A DNA stretch of 64,000 nt from Halichoerus grypus. Lineage: Eukaryota; Chordata; Mammalia; Carnivora; Phocidae. Made by a program: the position numbers and the translations under genes. Below are positions 11,835 through 22,924 of this stretch, in pieces. Under the pieces are notes generated by a model that did no database searches, had not been told where the DNA came from, and saw nothing but the letters and a program-made list of their open reading frames with translations. Position 1 is the first letter of the stretch. The number at the start of each line of letters is the position of its first letter. The stretch is from NCBI RefSeq assembly GCF_964656455.1, contig NC_135715.1, positions 38,078,603-38,142,602 of the forward strand, written 5' to 3'.

Positions 11835-14800
11835 AAACATAATGGAACTAATTGATAATAATACAATAATAGTAAGGTACTTTAACACCCCACTTACATC
11901 AATGGACAGATCATCTAAACAAAATCAACAAGGAAACAACAGCTTTGAATGACATACTGGACCAGATGGACTTAACAGATATATTCAGAACATTCCATCC
12001 TAAAACAGCAGAATACACATTCTTTTCAAGTGTACATGGGACATTCTCCATAATAGATCACATATTAAGTCACAAATCAAGCCTCAACAAATACAAAAAG
12101 ATTGAATTCATACCATGCACCTTTTCTGACCACCACACTATGAAAATAAAAGTCAACAATAAGAAAAAAATTGGAAAGGCCACAAATACATGGAAATTAA
12201 ACAATGTGCTACTAAATAATGAATGAGTCAACTAGGAAATCAAAGAAGAAATTTAAAAAAATACATGGGAACAAATTAAAATGAAAACACAATAGTCCAA
12301 AACCTTTAGGATACAGCAAAAGTGGTCCTAAGAGGGAAGTATATAACAACATAGGCACCTACCTCAAGAAGCAAGAAAAGTCTCAAAGAAACAACCTATC
12401 CTTACACCTAATGGAGCTAGAAAAAGAACAACAAATGAAGCCTAAAGCTAACAGAAGGAGGGAAATAATAAAGATTAGAGCAGAAATATAAAACTAAAAA
12501 AACAATAGAACAGATCGATGAAACCAGGAGCTGGTTCTTTGAAAAAAGTAATAAAATCAATAACCTCCAGCCAAACTTATCAAAAAGAAAAGGACCCAAA
12601 TAAATGAAATCACAAATGAGAGAGGAGAAATAAAAACCACACCACAGAAATATAATTGTAAGAGAATATTATGAAAAACTATGTGCCAGCAAATTGGACA
12701 ACCTAAAAGAAATGTATAAATTCCTAGAAACATATAAACTACCAAAACTGAAAGAGAAAGAAATAAAAAACTTGAACAGACTGATAACCAGCAACGAAAT
12801 TGACTCAGTAATCAAAAACTCCCCAAAACCCGAAGTCCAGAGACAGATGTCTTCACAGGCAAATTTTACCAAACATTTAAAAAAGAGTTAATACCTATTC
12901 TTCTCAAGCTATTCCAAAAAATAGAAAAGGAAGGAAAACTTCAAAATTCATTCTATAAGGCCAGAATTACCCTGATATCAAAACCAGATAAACACTCCAC
13001 TACAAAAGAGCACTACAGGCCAATATTCCTGATGAAACTGGATGCAAAAATTCTCAATAAATACTAGCAAACTCAATCAAAAAAGACATTAAAAAATCAT
13101 TCTCCACAATCAAGTGGGATTTATTCCTGGGCTACAATAGTGGTTCAATATCACAAATTAATCAACAGAATACACCACATTAATAAAAGAAAGGATAAGA
13201 ACCATGTGATCATTTCAATAGATGCAGAAAAAGCATTTGACAAAGTATAACATCTATTCATGATAGAAAACCTCAACAAACTAGGTTTAGATGGAACATA
13301 CTTCAACATAATAAAGGCTATATATGAAAAACCCACAACTAATATCATCCTCAATGGCGAAAAACTGAGAGCTTTTCCTCTACAGTCAGAAACAATACAG
13401 GGATGTCCACTCTCACCACTGTTATTTAACATAGTACGGGAAGTCCTGGCCACAGCAATCATACAACACAAAAAATAAAGGGCATCCAAATCAGCAAGGA
13501 AGAAGTCCAACTTTCATTTTCACAGACAGCATGATGCTCTATGTAGAAAACCTGAAAGACTCTACCAAAAAAACTGCTAGAACGGCTAACACAAATTCAG
13601 TCAAGTCACAGGATACAGAATCAATGTACAAAATCCTGTTGCATTTCTATACACCAATAATGAAACAACAGAAAGAGAAACTAAGGAATTAACCCCATTT
13701 TGAATTGCACCAAAAAGAATAAAATACCTAGGAATAACCTGACAAAAGAGGTGAAAGACCTACTCTGAAAACTATAAAACACTGTTGAAAGAAATTGAAG
13801 ATGACACAAAGAAATGGAAGAACATTCCATGTTCATAGATTAGAAGAACAAATATCATGAAAAAGCAAATCTACATATTTAATGCAGTCACTATCAAAAT
13901 ACCAACAGCATTTTTCACAGAGGTAGAACAATCCTAAAATATATATGGAACCACAAAAGACCCCAAATAGCCAAAGCAATCCTGTAAAAGAAAAACAAAG
14001 CTGGAGGCATCACAGTTCTGGACTTCAAATTATATTACAAAATTATAGTGACAAAAACATATGGTACCGGCACAAAAACAGACACATAGATCAATAGATC
14101 AGAATAGAAAACCCAGAAATGAACTCACATCTATAAGGTCAATTAATCTTCAACAAAACAGGGAAGAATATCCAATGGGAAAAACAGTCTCTTCCACAAA
14201 TGGTGTTGGGAAACTTGACAGGAACATGCAAAAGAATGAAACCGAACGACTTTCTTACACCAAACACAAAAGTAAATCCAAAATGCATTAAAGACCTAAA
14301 TGTGAGACCTGAAACCATAAAAATCCTAGAGAACACAGGCAGTAGCCTGTTTGACATTGACCATAGCAACTTCTTTCTAGATGTGTCTCCAGAGGCAAGG
14401 GAAACAAAAGAAAAAATAACTATGGGGAGTTCATCAAGATAAAAAGCTTCTGCACAGCTAAAGAAACAGTCAACAAAACTAAAAAGCAACCTACAGAATG
14501 GGAGAAGATATTTGCAAATGACATATCTGATATAGGGTTAGTATCCAAAAGATATAAAGAACTTATAAAACTCAACACCCCAAAACAAATACTCCAGTTA
14601 AAAAATGGGCAGAAGACATGAATAGACATTTTTCCAAAGAAAACATACCGATGGCCAACAGACACATGAAAAGATGCTCAACATCAGGGAAATACAAATC
14701 AAAACTACAATGAGATATCACCTCACACCTTTCTGAATGGTGAAAATCAAAACCTAAGAAACAACAGGTGTTGGTTAGGATGTGGAGAAAGGGGAACACT

Positions 14801-15052
14801 CTTGCACTGTTGGTGGGAATGCAAACTGGTGCAGCCACTCTGGAAAACAGTATGGAAGTTCCTCAAAAAGTTAAAAATAGAACTAGCCTATGATCCAGCA
14901 ATTGTGATACTAGGTCTTTACCCAAAGGATACAAAAATACTAATTCAAAGAGATACATGCACCTGAATGTTTATAGCAGCATTATCTACAATTATTATGG
15001 AAATAGCCCAAGTGTCCAGCTGATGAATGGATAGAGAAGATGTGGTGGTATA

Positions 15053-15071
15053 CACACACACACACACACAC
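15053..15071. repeat. (CA)n microsatellite in L1 ORF2
   Basis: A CA run of about nine units lies just before ctggaatattactcatccat, the conserved L1 ORF2 C-terminal sequence. Confidence 0.9.
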
Positions 15072-15485
15072 TGGAATATTACTCATCCATAATAAAGAAT
15101 GAAATCTTTTTATTTGCAACAACATGGATGGAGCTAGAGAGTATTATGCTAAGTGAAATAAGTCAGAGAAAGACAAATATCATATGATTTCACTCATATG
15201 TGGAATTTAAGAATCAAAACAAATGAGCAAAGGGATAAAAAAGGGAGAGAATGCAAACCAAGAAACAGACTCTTAACTGTAGAGAACAAACTGATGGTTA
15301 CCAGAGGGGAGATGGGTAAAGAAGATGGGTTAAATAGGTGATGGGGATTAAGGAGTGCAATTGTTGTGATGAGCACCAGCTGATGTATGGGAAGTGTTAA
15401 ATCACTATATTATACAGCTGAAACTAATATTATACTACATGTTAACTAACTAGATTTCAGGATAAACTTTAAAAAAATGAAATGG

Positions 15486-15649
15486 AGGGGTGCCTGAGTG
15501 GCTCAGTTGTTACGTGTCTGCCTTCAGCTCAGGTGCCCCGCATCGGGCTCCCTGCTCTACAGGAAGCCTGCTTCTCCCTCTCCCACTCCCCTTGCTTGTG
15601 TACCCTCTCTCACTGTGTCTCTCTCTGTCAAATAAATAAATAAAATCTT
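15486..15649 (+). mobile_element. CAN-SINE with internal deletion, at the L1 tail
   Basis: The head (ggtgcctgagtggctcagtt) runs to cttcagctcaggtg and then jumps to ccccgcatcgggctccctg, so the catgatcc...gggatcgag B-box segment is missing. A CT-rich stretch and AATAAATAAATAAAATC follow. The duplication aaaaaaatgaaatgg at 15471-15485 and 15650-15664 includes the A-rich end of the L1, so the SINE landed in the tail of the already present L1. Confidence 0.94.
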
Positions 15650-16873
15650 AAAAAAATGAAATGGGAATATGATAGAGACATCACCTTTGCATATTTTCAG
15701 TCTTTGATTGAGACACTAACTTCTTTCAGTACCTCCAAGATGGAATATTTCTTTAGATTGCTGTCTTGACCGAGACTGGGAAAGTGTCCGGCTTCCACTT
15801 TCCCTTCCTACTGTTACAATTCTTATTCCATAGGTTAGGTAACCAATGTGCTGGAATTATAAAATATGAGATGGTTACACTTGTCTGAAAATAAAGATCT
15901 AAGATAAAAAATAGAAGAGGCAACATCATTTCTATAGAATGTTGGATTTGCTGTCAAATTAGATCCCTTCTGGGTGAGGTAAAATGCCTAGTAGGAAAGG
16001 ATAACAATCTCTGTGTCTCAATCAAAATTGAAACGTGTCCTAAATCAATAAATTGACTCAATAATTTAAGGACGCAGAGGTCTTTTATGTTAAATATGAA
16101 TATGACAAATATAGCATTTATTGTAAATTGATAGAAAAACCATTCATATTCAGGCATGGATTTAGATCATTTTGGAACATTATGGAAAATGCTGAAGGAT
16201 TAAAAATGAGTTTAGGAATTGTAATCTAAATGATTCATTTACATGATACTCTGGAATCCTGGGGTCTGATTTGAAGAAAAGAAAAATGGTTGTTTCAATA
16301 AAAAAGATGCTAAAATACATGATTAAATATATCCTTAGTACTACCTTCAATAGTATATAGATAATAATCATATGAAAGTAATTTAGTAGCCTACTAATTG
16401 AGATTCAATTTTGTAATTGAAAACGAAAATGTAGTAAGAATGTAGCTAGCATTTTTTTCATTATCACCATGAGACGTCTAATTAAAATTCTCGTAATGAT
16501 GTTTTAAAATTTTTATTCATACATACTAAGAGAAAATTGCCTAGATGTGTATAGTAAACTTTCAAAAATATCTTTAAATTGACCAAATCCACGATGTAAA
16601 ATGTTTTGTTTACTTAATATGTAAAGCACGAAAGCATATAGTTTGCTAAATGTCCAAAATAAGAAAAAAATTAAAAATTTAACTGCTGACTTTACTAATT
16701 TTACTTAAATATAGAAACAGCTTTTTTTACATAAAACTATTTGATATGAGTCTGATGCTTTCATACCCAGGTAAAAACTACTTGTCAAGAAGTCAGATGC
16801 TATGGTTTTGGGATTTTCATGTGTTTTTAAAAAATAATTTGTAAATAAAGATGTTAGCGCTTTACTCTGTCCA

Positions 16874-17074
16874 TTAAATACTAAAATATATGCTTAATTT
16901 ATAAATGCAGACCCCATTCATATCTATTGTTTCTATAATTTTTTTCAATAAAGCCTCAAAGCTGCTGAATACAGGTTTGATTTCAAATTTCATTTCTTTC
17001 TGAATTGCACCATCCTCAAGCAATGCATCATCATCACAGGTCATTGCACCGACGAAATTAATCTGATAAAACAC
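16874..17074 (-). CDS. Candidate protein-coding exon, unidentified gene
   Basis: On - an acceptor-like end (tttctctgtcacacag, AG at 17076-17075) leads directly into a frame open for 66 codons to a TAA at 16876-16874. The peptide is unusually protein-like for this AT-rich region: an acidic patch (MTCDDDALLEDGAIQKEM) followed by an amphipathic stretch (FEIKPVFSSFEALLKKIIE). A possible but poor donor (GGG|GTCTGC) at 16912-16911 would give an exon of exactly 162 nt, codons in phase 0 at both ends. Otherwise this could be a terminal exon. I do not recognise the protein. Its pattern only faintly recalls tail segments of large axonemal proteins, too little to name. It could also be a pseudogene piece or chance. 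Confidence 0.38.
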   Translation of the reverse strand: MFYQINFVGAMTCDDDALLEDGAIQKEMKFEIKPVFSSFEALLKKIIETIDMNGVCIYKLSIYFSI

Positions 17075-17820
17075 CTGTGTGACAGAGAAAATGATATATT
17101 AGTGTGATTCATCATTAATGAACATCATCAGCCCATGATCTATTAGTGTATTGCTCAAAGGATTGTGTCATTAGGAAAGAGTGAGTTCCTAATGTTAAAT
17201 TATGGTGTTGAAGGCAGTCGTTAGAGCCTGGTATAACCCACAAGGCAGAAAGTAGATGTGCCAATACAAAATCAAGTTCCCTGAACTTTTTTTTTTTTGG
17301 CTTAAAAGGGTCAGATTTGCATTTTTGCTAATAAGGTTTACTTCCCTAAGGTCAAATTAAGTTTGCCCTTATTTACTCATTTAATATTAATTGCCTATCC
17401 ATCCTCTATAAATAATAACATTAATGGGGCTGACTCACATCACTAGTGAGAAATGCAATTTTATTTGAAAATGAAACACAGAAGAATTTAGAATATCAAA
17501 AAAAGAAAAAAACTCTGCAGGGCTTTTTTTTTTTCAAGAATTTATTTAGGCATAAATGTGGCACAAACTATACCTCAGTTGATTAGCTCATGATATTGAA
17601 CTTAGAGATTAGAAATTGCCCTGAAATGCCTCTGTTAAAGTAATCCAACCACAAAATATAAGTTCATTCAAGATTAAAAATAAGAACAAAAATAAGATAA
17701 AAACAGAATTTTAAATTACAGATTGCTAAATAGGTAGTGAATCTTAAGAATTCTGAATCTGAATAGATTCTTTTTTAGCATAAACTTGATGAGTTTGTGC
17801 TTCTAAATTAAAATAACCTT

Positions 17821-17840
17821 AAAAAAATAAATAAATAAAA
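17821..17840 (+). mobile_element. A-rich tail only, flanked by target duplication
   Basis: The 12-bp word taaaataacctt occurs at 17809-17820 and 17841-17852, and the 20 bases between are aaaaaaataaataaataaaa, the same sequence class as CAN-SINE tails in this window. This fits a retroposon truncated to nothing but its tail, or a collapsed insertion. Slippage alone is possible but would not easily duplicate the unique aacctt. Confidence 0.6.
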
Positions 17841-18290
17841 TAAAATAACCTTAAAATGTGACCAAAGATATAATAATTGTATTATTTTTTAAAGATATTA
17901 AAAACCACTCATTTCTCAGGAATGTATGCTCAGTGAGGCAAAGGGTTTTACCACTTAATTCATTGTTTTATCCATTAGATATAGAACAAAGACCAGCAAA
18001 TGTTAGGCACTCAAGTTGTTCTCTAGTTAATTAATTAACTCAATTAACTCATAATATTATGAAACAGATTCAGACCCCTTAGATCATGTATGCATTTGAA
18101 TAATTTCTGTATATATGTGGTTTGAACTATGATTTAAGTAATTCTCTTTCAAATATTAAAAGTACCATGGTGATGCTGTCATTAATTTTCATATCTATAT
18201 CCAACAATAAATTTGCTTATATTTTTTCATTGTAGTTTTATAGATTAAGAAACTACCACATAGTCCAAACATGCATAATGTGAGTAAATT

Positions 18291-18468
18291 TTTTTTTTTT
18301 TTTTTTGAGAGAAAGAGAACACAGTGGGGCAGGGTGCTGAGGGAGAGGGAGAGAGAGAATCTTAAGCAGGCTGCGTGCCCAGCATGGTGCCATCTCACAA
18401 CCCTGAAGTCATGACCTGAGCCAAAATCAAGAGGCAGACACTTAACCAGCTGAGCCACCCTGGCACCC
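18291..18468 (-). mobile_element. CAN-SINE, older subfamily, minus orientation
   Basis: A T tract (tail) is followed by ctgagggagagggagagaga, gaatcttaagcaggctgcgt, caaccctgaagtcatgacct and aaccagctgagccaccctgg. This is the reverse of an older-type head and body. Flanks tgagtaaattttt (left) and tgagtcaaattttt (right) form a near-perfect target-site duplication. Confidence 0.93.
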
Positions 18469-18534
18469 ATGAGTCAAATTTTTATTAAGATGACTCATAG
18501 TATAAGCCAGAACTATTAACTAAACTCATTGGGA

Positions 18535-20575
18535 CTTTCAGTCCAGACAAGATGGCATAACCCCATTTTCCCCTTTCCTCCCCATTAAGTTCAGTTATAA
18601 ATCCTTGAAATAATGCCAGAAGCAAGCAAAGGAAATATCTCAAAGAAGGAGACTAAGTAGTTTGGGATTCCAAGATTGGAAGAACACTGGCTGGGGGTGT
18701 TATGGCCTCCATCTACCAGCAGTAATCCTTGACCTAGCATTTCCCTCCTGCTCTCAACCTAGCAACAGAAGGATCCCAGGTAAATCCATTCCTCCACAGA
18801 GCAAATGATAGCCCTGCCAGAAACACCAGGTGACCCTATAAGATCATCAGGAGACCTTCTAACAGTAAGTGGCCAGGGGAGGCCACCTCTTTCCCCACAA
18901 AGCCTGAAAATTCCCTCCTGGTGGGATAATACCAAGAGAGATAGCACTAGCAAGAAAGACAGCAAGCACCCTGTTCTGGGAAGCCTCATTAACCTCTGAG
19001 ACTCACTCCCTACCTCTCACTAGGAGACATGAGGGTAGGCAGGAGGAAGCCTGCGGGGGGGGGAGGGGTGGAAACAGGACAAATAGCTCAGCCTGAAAGT
19101 GTTCTCCATCCCTTATAAGCAGGAGGAATTCCATTATGAGTACCTGGTCAAGGAAGTCCTCACCAGCCTGATACTCCCTACCCTTAGGGGAGCACTAAGG
19201 TGAGTTAGCAGGAGGAAGTGACGGGTCTAGGACTCCCCTTCTCTGTCCAGAGATACCAGGGTAGGGAAGAGGATCCTACTGCAACAAGCCTCTGGCCAAG
19301 GAAGTCTTTTTATCTCCCTGGGCCTGGGGCTCTCTTCCCCCACTAAGAAGCACCTGGACATCTAGCCTGGATAAACCCCTTCACCTTCAGGAATCAGATA
19401 GACCAAGTTGACCAATAGAAACTTAAACTTCCATTTGAACCACAACACAAAAGTAGGCCAGGATATGTATGCTAAATCTATACGGAGTGACTGCTTTCTA
19501 AAATAAAAGATTTAAATAGACAAAACATAATAGACAAAATGTGCTGGATACAATTAAATCACCTGTTAAAACAAGAACCAAGAAAATTATACTTTGAGAA
19601 AAGGCAATCAACTGACACAAATACTATGATAAATCAGATACTTGGAATTGTAAAATGCTTCAATAATCAATTATAAACTTTCTTGAAACAATGAAAATAT
19701 AGAAAATCTTAGCAAAGAAATATGTTATAAATAAGAGCCAACTGGAAATTATAGAACTGAATAATACAGTAACCAAATTTTAAAAGTGTGCCTGATGGAT
19801 AGTAGAATGGAAGTGACAGAGAATAGAATTAATGAACTTGATCAAAAGAATTTATCCTAGCTGAACAACAGAGAGAAAATAGACTAAAAAGAAAAAAAAA
19901 AATGAACAAAACCTCAGAGATATGTGGGACAGCAATAAAAGATCCAACATTTTTATCATCAGCATCCAGAAAGGGACTAAAAAGAGTATTGAGACTGAAA
20001 GAACACTGGAAGGAATAATGGCTTGATAACTTCCCATATTTAGTAAAACAAAACAAACAAACAAACAAAACAAAACAGAAAAACCCTCAGCTATAGATTC
20101 AAGAAACTGCATGAAACCCAACTCAAATGCAATAAACTCAAAGAAATCTTGACCAAGACAGCGTAGTCAAACTTCTGAAAACTAAAGACAAAGAAAAAAT
20201 CTTGAAAGCCAGTGAAAGACAACTTATATGGAAATACCAATTTGAACATCAGCACATTTCTCATCTGAAAACATGGAGTTCAGAGGAAGGTAGCATAACC
20301 CCTTTCAAGTGCTGAAATAAAAGAACTGCCAACCGCAAATTCAATATATGGAGAAACTAACTTTCAGGAATGAAGGGAAAGTGAAATTCTCATATGGAGG
20401 AAAATTAAAAGAATTTGTTGCTAACAGAGCTACCTGTAAGGAATAGCTAAAGAAAGTTCTTTGAACAGAAAAAGAAATGATAAAAGAATTTTGTAGTATC
20501 AGGAAGAAAAGAGGAGTGATAGAAAGAGCATATATATGGGTACATATAACAGACTATCCTTTTCCTCATGTCTTT
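18535..20575 (+). mobile_element. HAL1/L1-like element: 5' UTR plus ORF1, no ORF2
   Basis: It begins ttcagtccagacaagatggc, the L1-type 5' UTR signature. An ORF1-type region follows: catgaaacccaactcaaatg, aaactaaagacaaagaaaaa, atcttgaaagccagtgaaag, tttctcatctgaaaacatgg, ttcaagtgctgaaataaaag, and an end-of-ORF1-like block near 20,400-20,460. It then stops near 20,575 with no ORF2. Structure and length (about 2 kb) fit HAL1 (half-L1). A 3'-deleted old L1M would look similar. Stops are frequent. An AAAC-type simple repeat is embedded at 20,046-20,077. Confidence 0.62.
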
Positions 20576-20599
20576 TAAATAACCCCATCTCTATTCCAT

Positions 20600-21600
20600 C
20601 CCTCCCACTATAATCACTATAATCTAGTGTCATTAGACTCCTCTCAATTCCTCAAATATATCACCCTCATTCTTTCCCTGGGTAGAGCTTTTACACATGA
20701 CATACTCACTTTCTGGGATTCTCTTCTTCTTTCTCCAAATCCCATCTCTTTACAAGGCTGGCCCTTTCAACTTTCGATCTAAATATCAACTTTCAGCATC
20801 TCTCAAAGTTGTCTATGTAGACCCACTTGTTTGTTTTGTTTGTATGTTTGCTTTCTACCTCCTTATACTATTTGTTTCCTCAGTAACGCTGTTCTCATTG
20901 GTAATTATGTATGTATTTGGTTATTTTCCTCTTTAATGTTAGTTTCCTAACTAGATGATAAGCTCTGCTAGGGTAGAATTATTTCTGCTTTGTTCATTGT
21001 TGAGGCCCAAGGCCCACATGAAGGCCTGCCATGGAATGATTCTCTCTTTATGTATCCCACTCTTTCTTCCTGTTCCTCCTCTAACATAAAGCTCTTCTTC
21101 CATCTGTGCTTCACTTCCTTCTCTTCCAAATCCTCTAGAACCAAATATAGCTTTTCTTTTTTTTTTTTTTTAAAGATTTTATTTATTTATTTGAGAGAGA
21201 GAGAATGAGAGAGAGCACATGAGAGGGGAGAGGGTCAGAGGGAGAAGCAGACTCCCTGCCGAGCAGGGAGCCCGATGTGGGACTCGATCCAGGGACTCCA
21301 GGATCATGACCTGAGCCGAAGGCAGTCTCTTAACCAACTGAGCCACCCAGGCGCCCTATAGCTTTCCTTTTAAAATCAACCTCTCCTACTTTTCCATTAA
21401 CTTTTAAATCACTTCAGTTCTCCCTCAGTAAAACAAACCAAATCCAACAAAATCTAAACTCCAGACTCTTCACATTCTTAAGAGAACTTTATCCTTTCCT
21501 TTCATAATGACATGTCCTTGAGTAGTTGCACATGCTTGCTGAATCTCACTTAGTCAGCCATCTCATCTACTTTCCAGCCCCCAAACAGTTACACAAACCA
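20600..21600 (+). mobile_element. L2 LINE remnants, 3'-end region, split by a SINE
   Basis: The block near 20,690-21,000 follows the L2 3' end: tttctgggattctcttcttc, a T-rich stretch, and ctaactagatgataagctct then gctttgttcattgttgaggc. Sequence beyond 21,040 (ttccaaatcctctagaacca, then ctccctcagtaaaacaaacc after the SINE) also has L2-like composition but is less certain. No intact coding frame remains. Confidence 0.5.
21161..21356 (-). mobile_element. CAN-SINE, full-length, minus orientation
   Basis: The T-rich tail with aaagattttatttatttatt, a GA-rich stretch, cgagcagggagcccgatgtg, tcgatccagggactccagga and a head ending ctgagccacccaggcgccc are all present. The target-site duplication tatagctttt(c/t) is at about 21146-21160 and 21357 on. 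Confidence 0.96.
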
Positions 21601-21944
21601 TGTTGCTAAAAGTCAACATTACATCCAAGTCTGTAAATTAAAAAAAACATGCTTAGGCCTACTCTTGTAAGATGTCTCAGAATGGTTCCATGTCTGATTT
21701 CTTCCAACTTTTGGAAACTCACTCTAGAACCATCTTACCTCTTTATTCCTCATTTCCATTCTTTACTGGCTCACCTTCCTCAACCTAAGCATCCAATGTT
21801 GGAGTTTCTAAAACTCCAGTGTTGTCTTAAAACCATTCCCAAATTCAACATGCAAACACTTGGGTAAGTGTATCCTTACCTCTAGCTGTGACAACTATCT
21901 AGATGTAGATTCCTCACAAAGTTATATTGTTAATGTGTAATAAA

Positions 21945-22915
21945 ATGTCTGACCTTTGTCCCTGGTTCCTGGGTGATAACATGTACATCCTTGGAATTTC
22001 TTTTTTATTTTTTTAAAAGAGGAGGAGGGTGAGGGAAAGAGAGAGAGAGAATCTTAAGTAGGCTCCACGCCCAGTGTGAGCCTGACTCAGGGCTCCACCT
22101 CACAACCTTGAGATCTTGACCTGAGCCAAAATCAAGAGTCAGACACTGAACCAACTGAGCCACCCAGGTGCTCCAATCCTTGGAATTTCTTGAGTGATAG
22201 AAGTGTCTTTGTTATTCATGGTGGCCCCTTTTACCACAACTAATGGTATATGCTAACAGGGTGACTCTGGGTGGACCCCTAGATAGTTTGCGCTAATGAC
22301 ATGATTCAGGATGGGGCTGGCCATGCCAAAAAGACCAACCATGTGACTAAAGGATTGGGATTTTGAGCCAAGTGATATCAGTCTGACCTCTGAGGAAGGG
22401 AGGAAGGCCAATTTTGAGTTTGAATCATGTGGCCAATGATCCGATCAATCATGCCTGCATAATGAAACATCAATAAAAACTTGATACAGGAGGTTAGGTA
22501 AACCCTGGTTGGCAGTACTCGGTGTACTGTCACACATCAATGTACTAGGAGGTTAAAGTGTCCTGACTCCACGAGAAGAGGACAATAGAAGCTTCACGTT
22601 TGGAACCATTCCAGATCTTGTACTCTATATCTCTCCCTTTGACTGGTTCTAACTTGAATCATTTACTTATAATAAAACCATTGTTTTCTTGAGTTACATA
22701 AGCTGTTTTAGGGAATTGTTGAATCTGAGGAGATAATGGGATCTCTCAAATTAGAGGTTAGCTGGTCAGAAGTGAGAGTGGTCTGGCGACCCCCGTTTTT
22801 GCAGTTGTTGTCTGAAGTGAGGGTAGTCTTGTGGAGGACTATATCCTTAACCTGTGAGGTGTGGCTTAAATCTGGGTAATTGGTGTCAGAAGTTGTTGCA
22901 GCTAGCCTAGTCTTT
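21945..22915 (+). mobile_element. Ancient ERV LTR, split by a SINE
   Basis: The sequence has LTR character. The upstream part contains cctggttcctgggtgataac and, after the SINE, ttcaggatggggctggccat and aagaccaaccatgtgactaa. A caataaaaacttgata signal lies at about 22,470 and a second aataaaacc at about 22,670. The 3' part has gtcagaagtgagagtggtct and cttaacctgtgaggtg. I recognise this order as a common mammalian LTR of the ERV class but do not name the family. The SINE at 22003-22175 lies inside it. No internal retroviral genes are attached. Confidence 0.6.
22003..22175 (-). mobile_element. CAN-SINE, older subfamily, minus orientation
   Basis: It has a short tail, a GA-rich run, gaatcttaagtaggctccac, cacaaccttgagatcttgac and a head ending accaactgagccacccaggt. 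The 16-bp duplication atccttggaatttctt is perfect at 21987-22002 and 22176-22191, even though the subfamily markers indicate an older copy. Confidence 0.96.
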
Positions 22916-22924
22916 TTCTTCTAT

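Larger units (their letters stand above)
11250..15210 (+). pseudogene. L1 ORF2 remnant: endonuclease, RT, Cys-rich C-terminus
   Basis: ORF2 normally supplies the nicking endonuclease and reverse transcriptase for target-primed insertion. Visible domains in order: endonuclease start (atgtaaatggactaaatgc at about 11308), endonuclease end (FSDHHTMKIKVNN, about 12125-12165), RT core ([15 protein letters not shown], about 13390-13435), an RT active-site region at 13519-13536, and the C-terminal region (CIKDLNVRPETIKILENTG, about 14285-14340; then tggtgggaatgcaaactggt at 14811). The active-site tetrad that should read F-A-D-D reads F-T-D-S, after a one-base deletion. A SINE at 11663-11834 splits the endonuclease domain. 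It is dead beyond doubt. Confidence 0.85.
8864..15485 (+). mobile_element. Near full-length L1 retrotransposon, old and inactive
   Basis: Elements appear in L1 order: a GC-richer 5' UTR (a gggggaggggg start at 8864, and gaagatggctgtggagtag at about 9004), ORF1 remnants to about 11190, ORF2 from about 11250 to a TAA at 15208-15210, then a 3' UTR (gatggggattaaggagtgca, cactatattatacagctgaa) and an A-rich end at about 15471-15485. Net of two SINE insertions this is a little over 6 kb, the usual L1 length. Stops and frameshifts are scattered throughout. The 5' boundary could instead be near 8990. Confidence 0.85.
15665..18280. other. Mostly unique AT-rich sequence holding one exon candidate
   Basis: Apart from the minus-strand exon candidate at 16,874-17,074 and a 20-bp A-rich insertion at 17,821, I see no repeat I can name. 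T tracts lie near 17,288 and 17,524. Confidence 0.5.
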
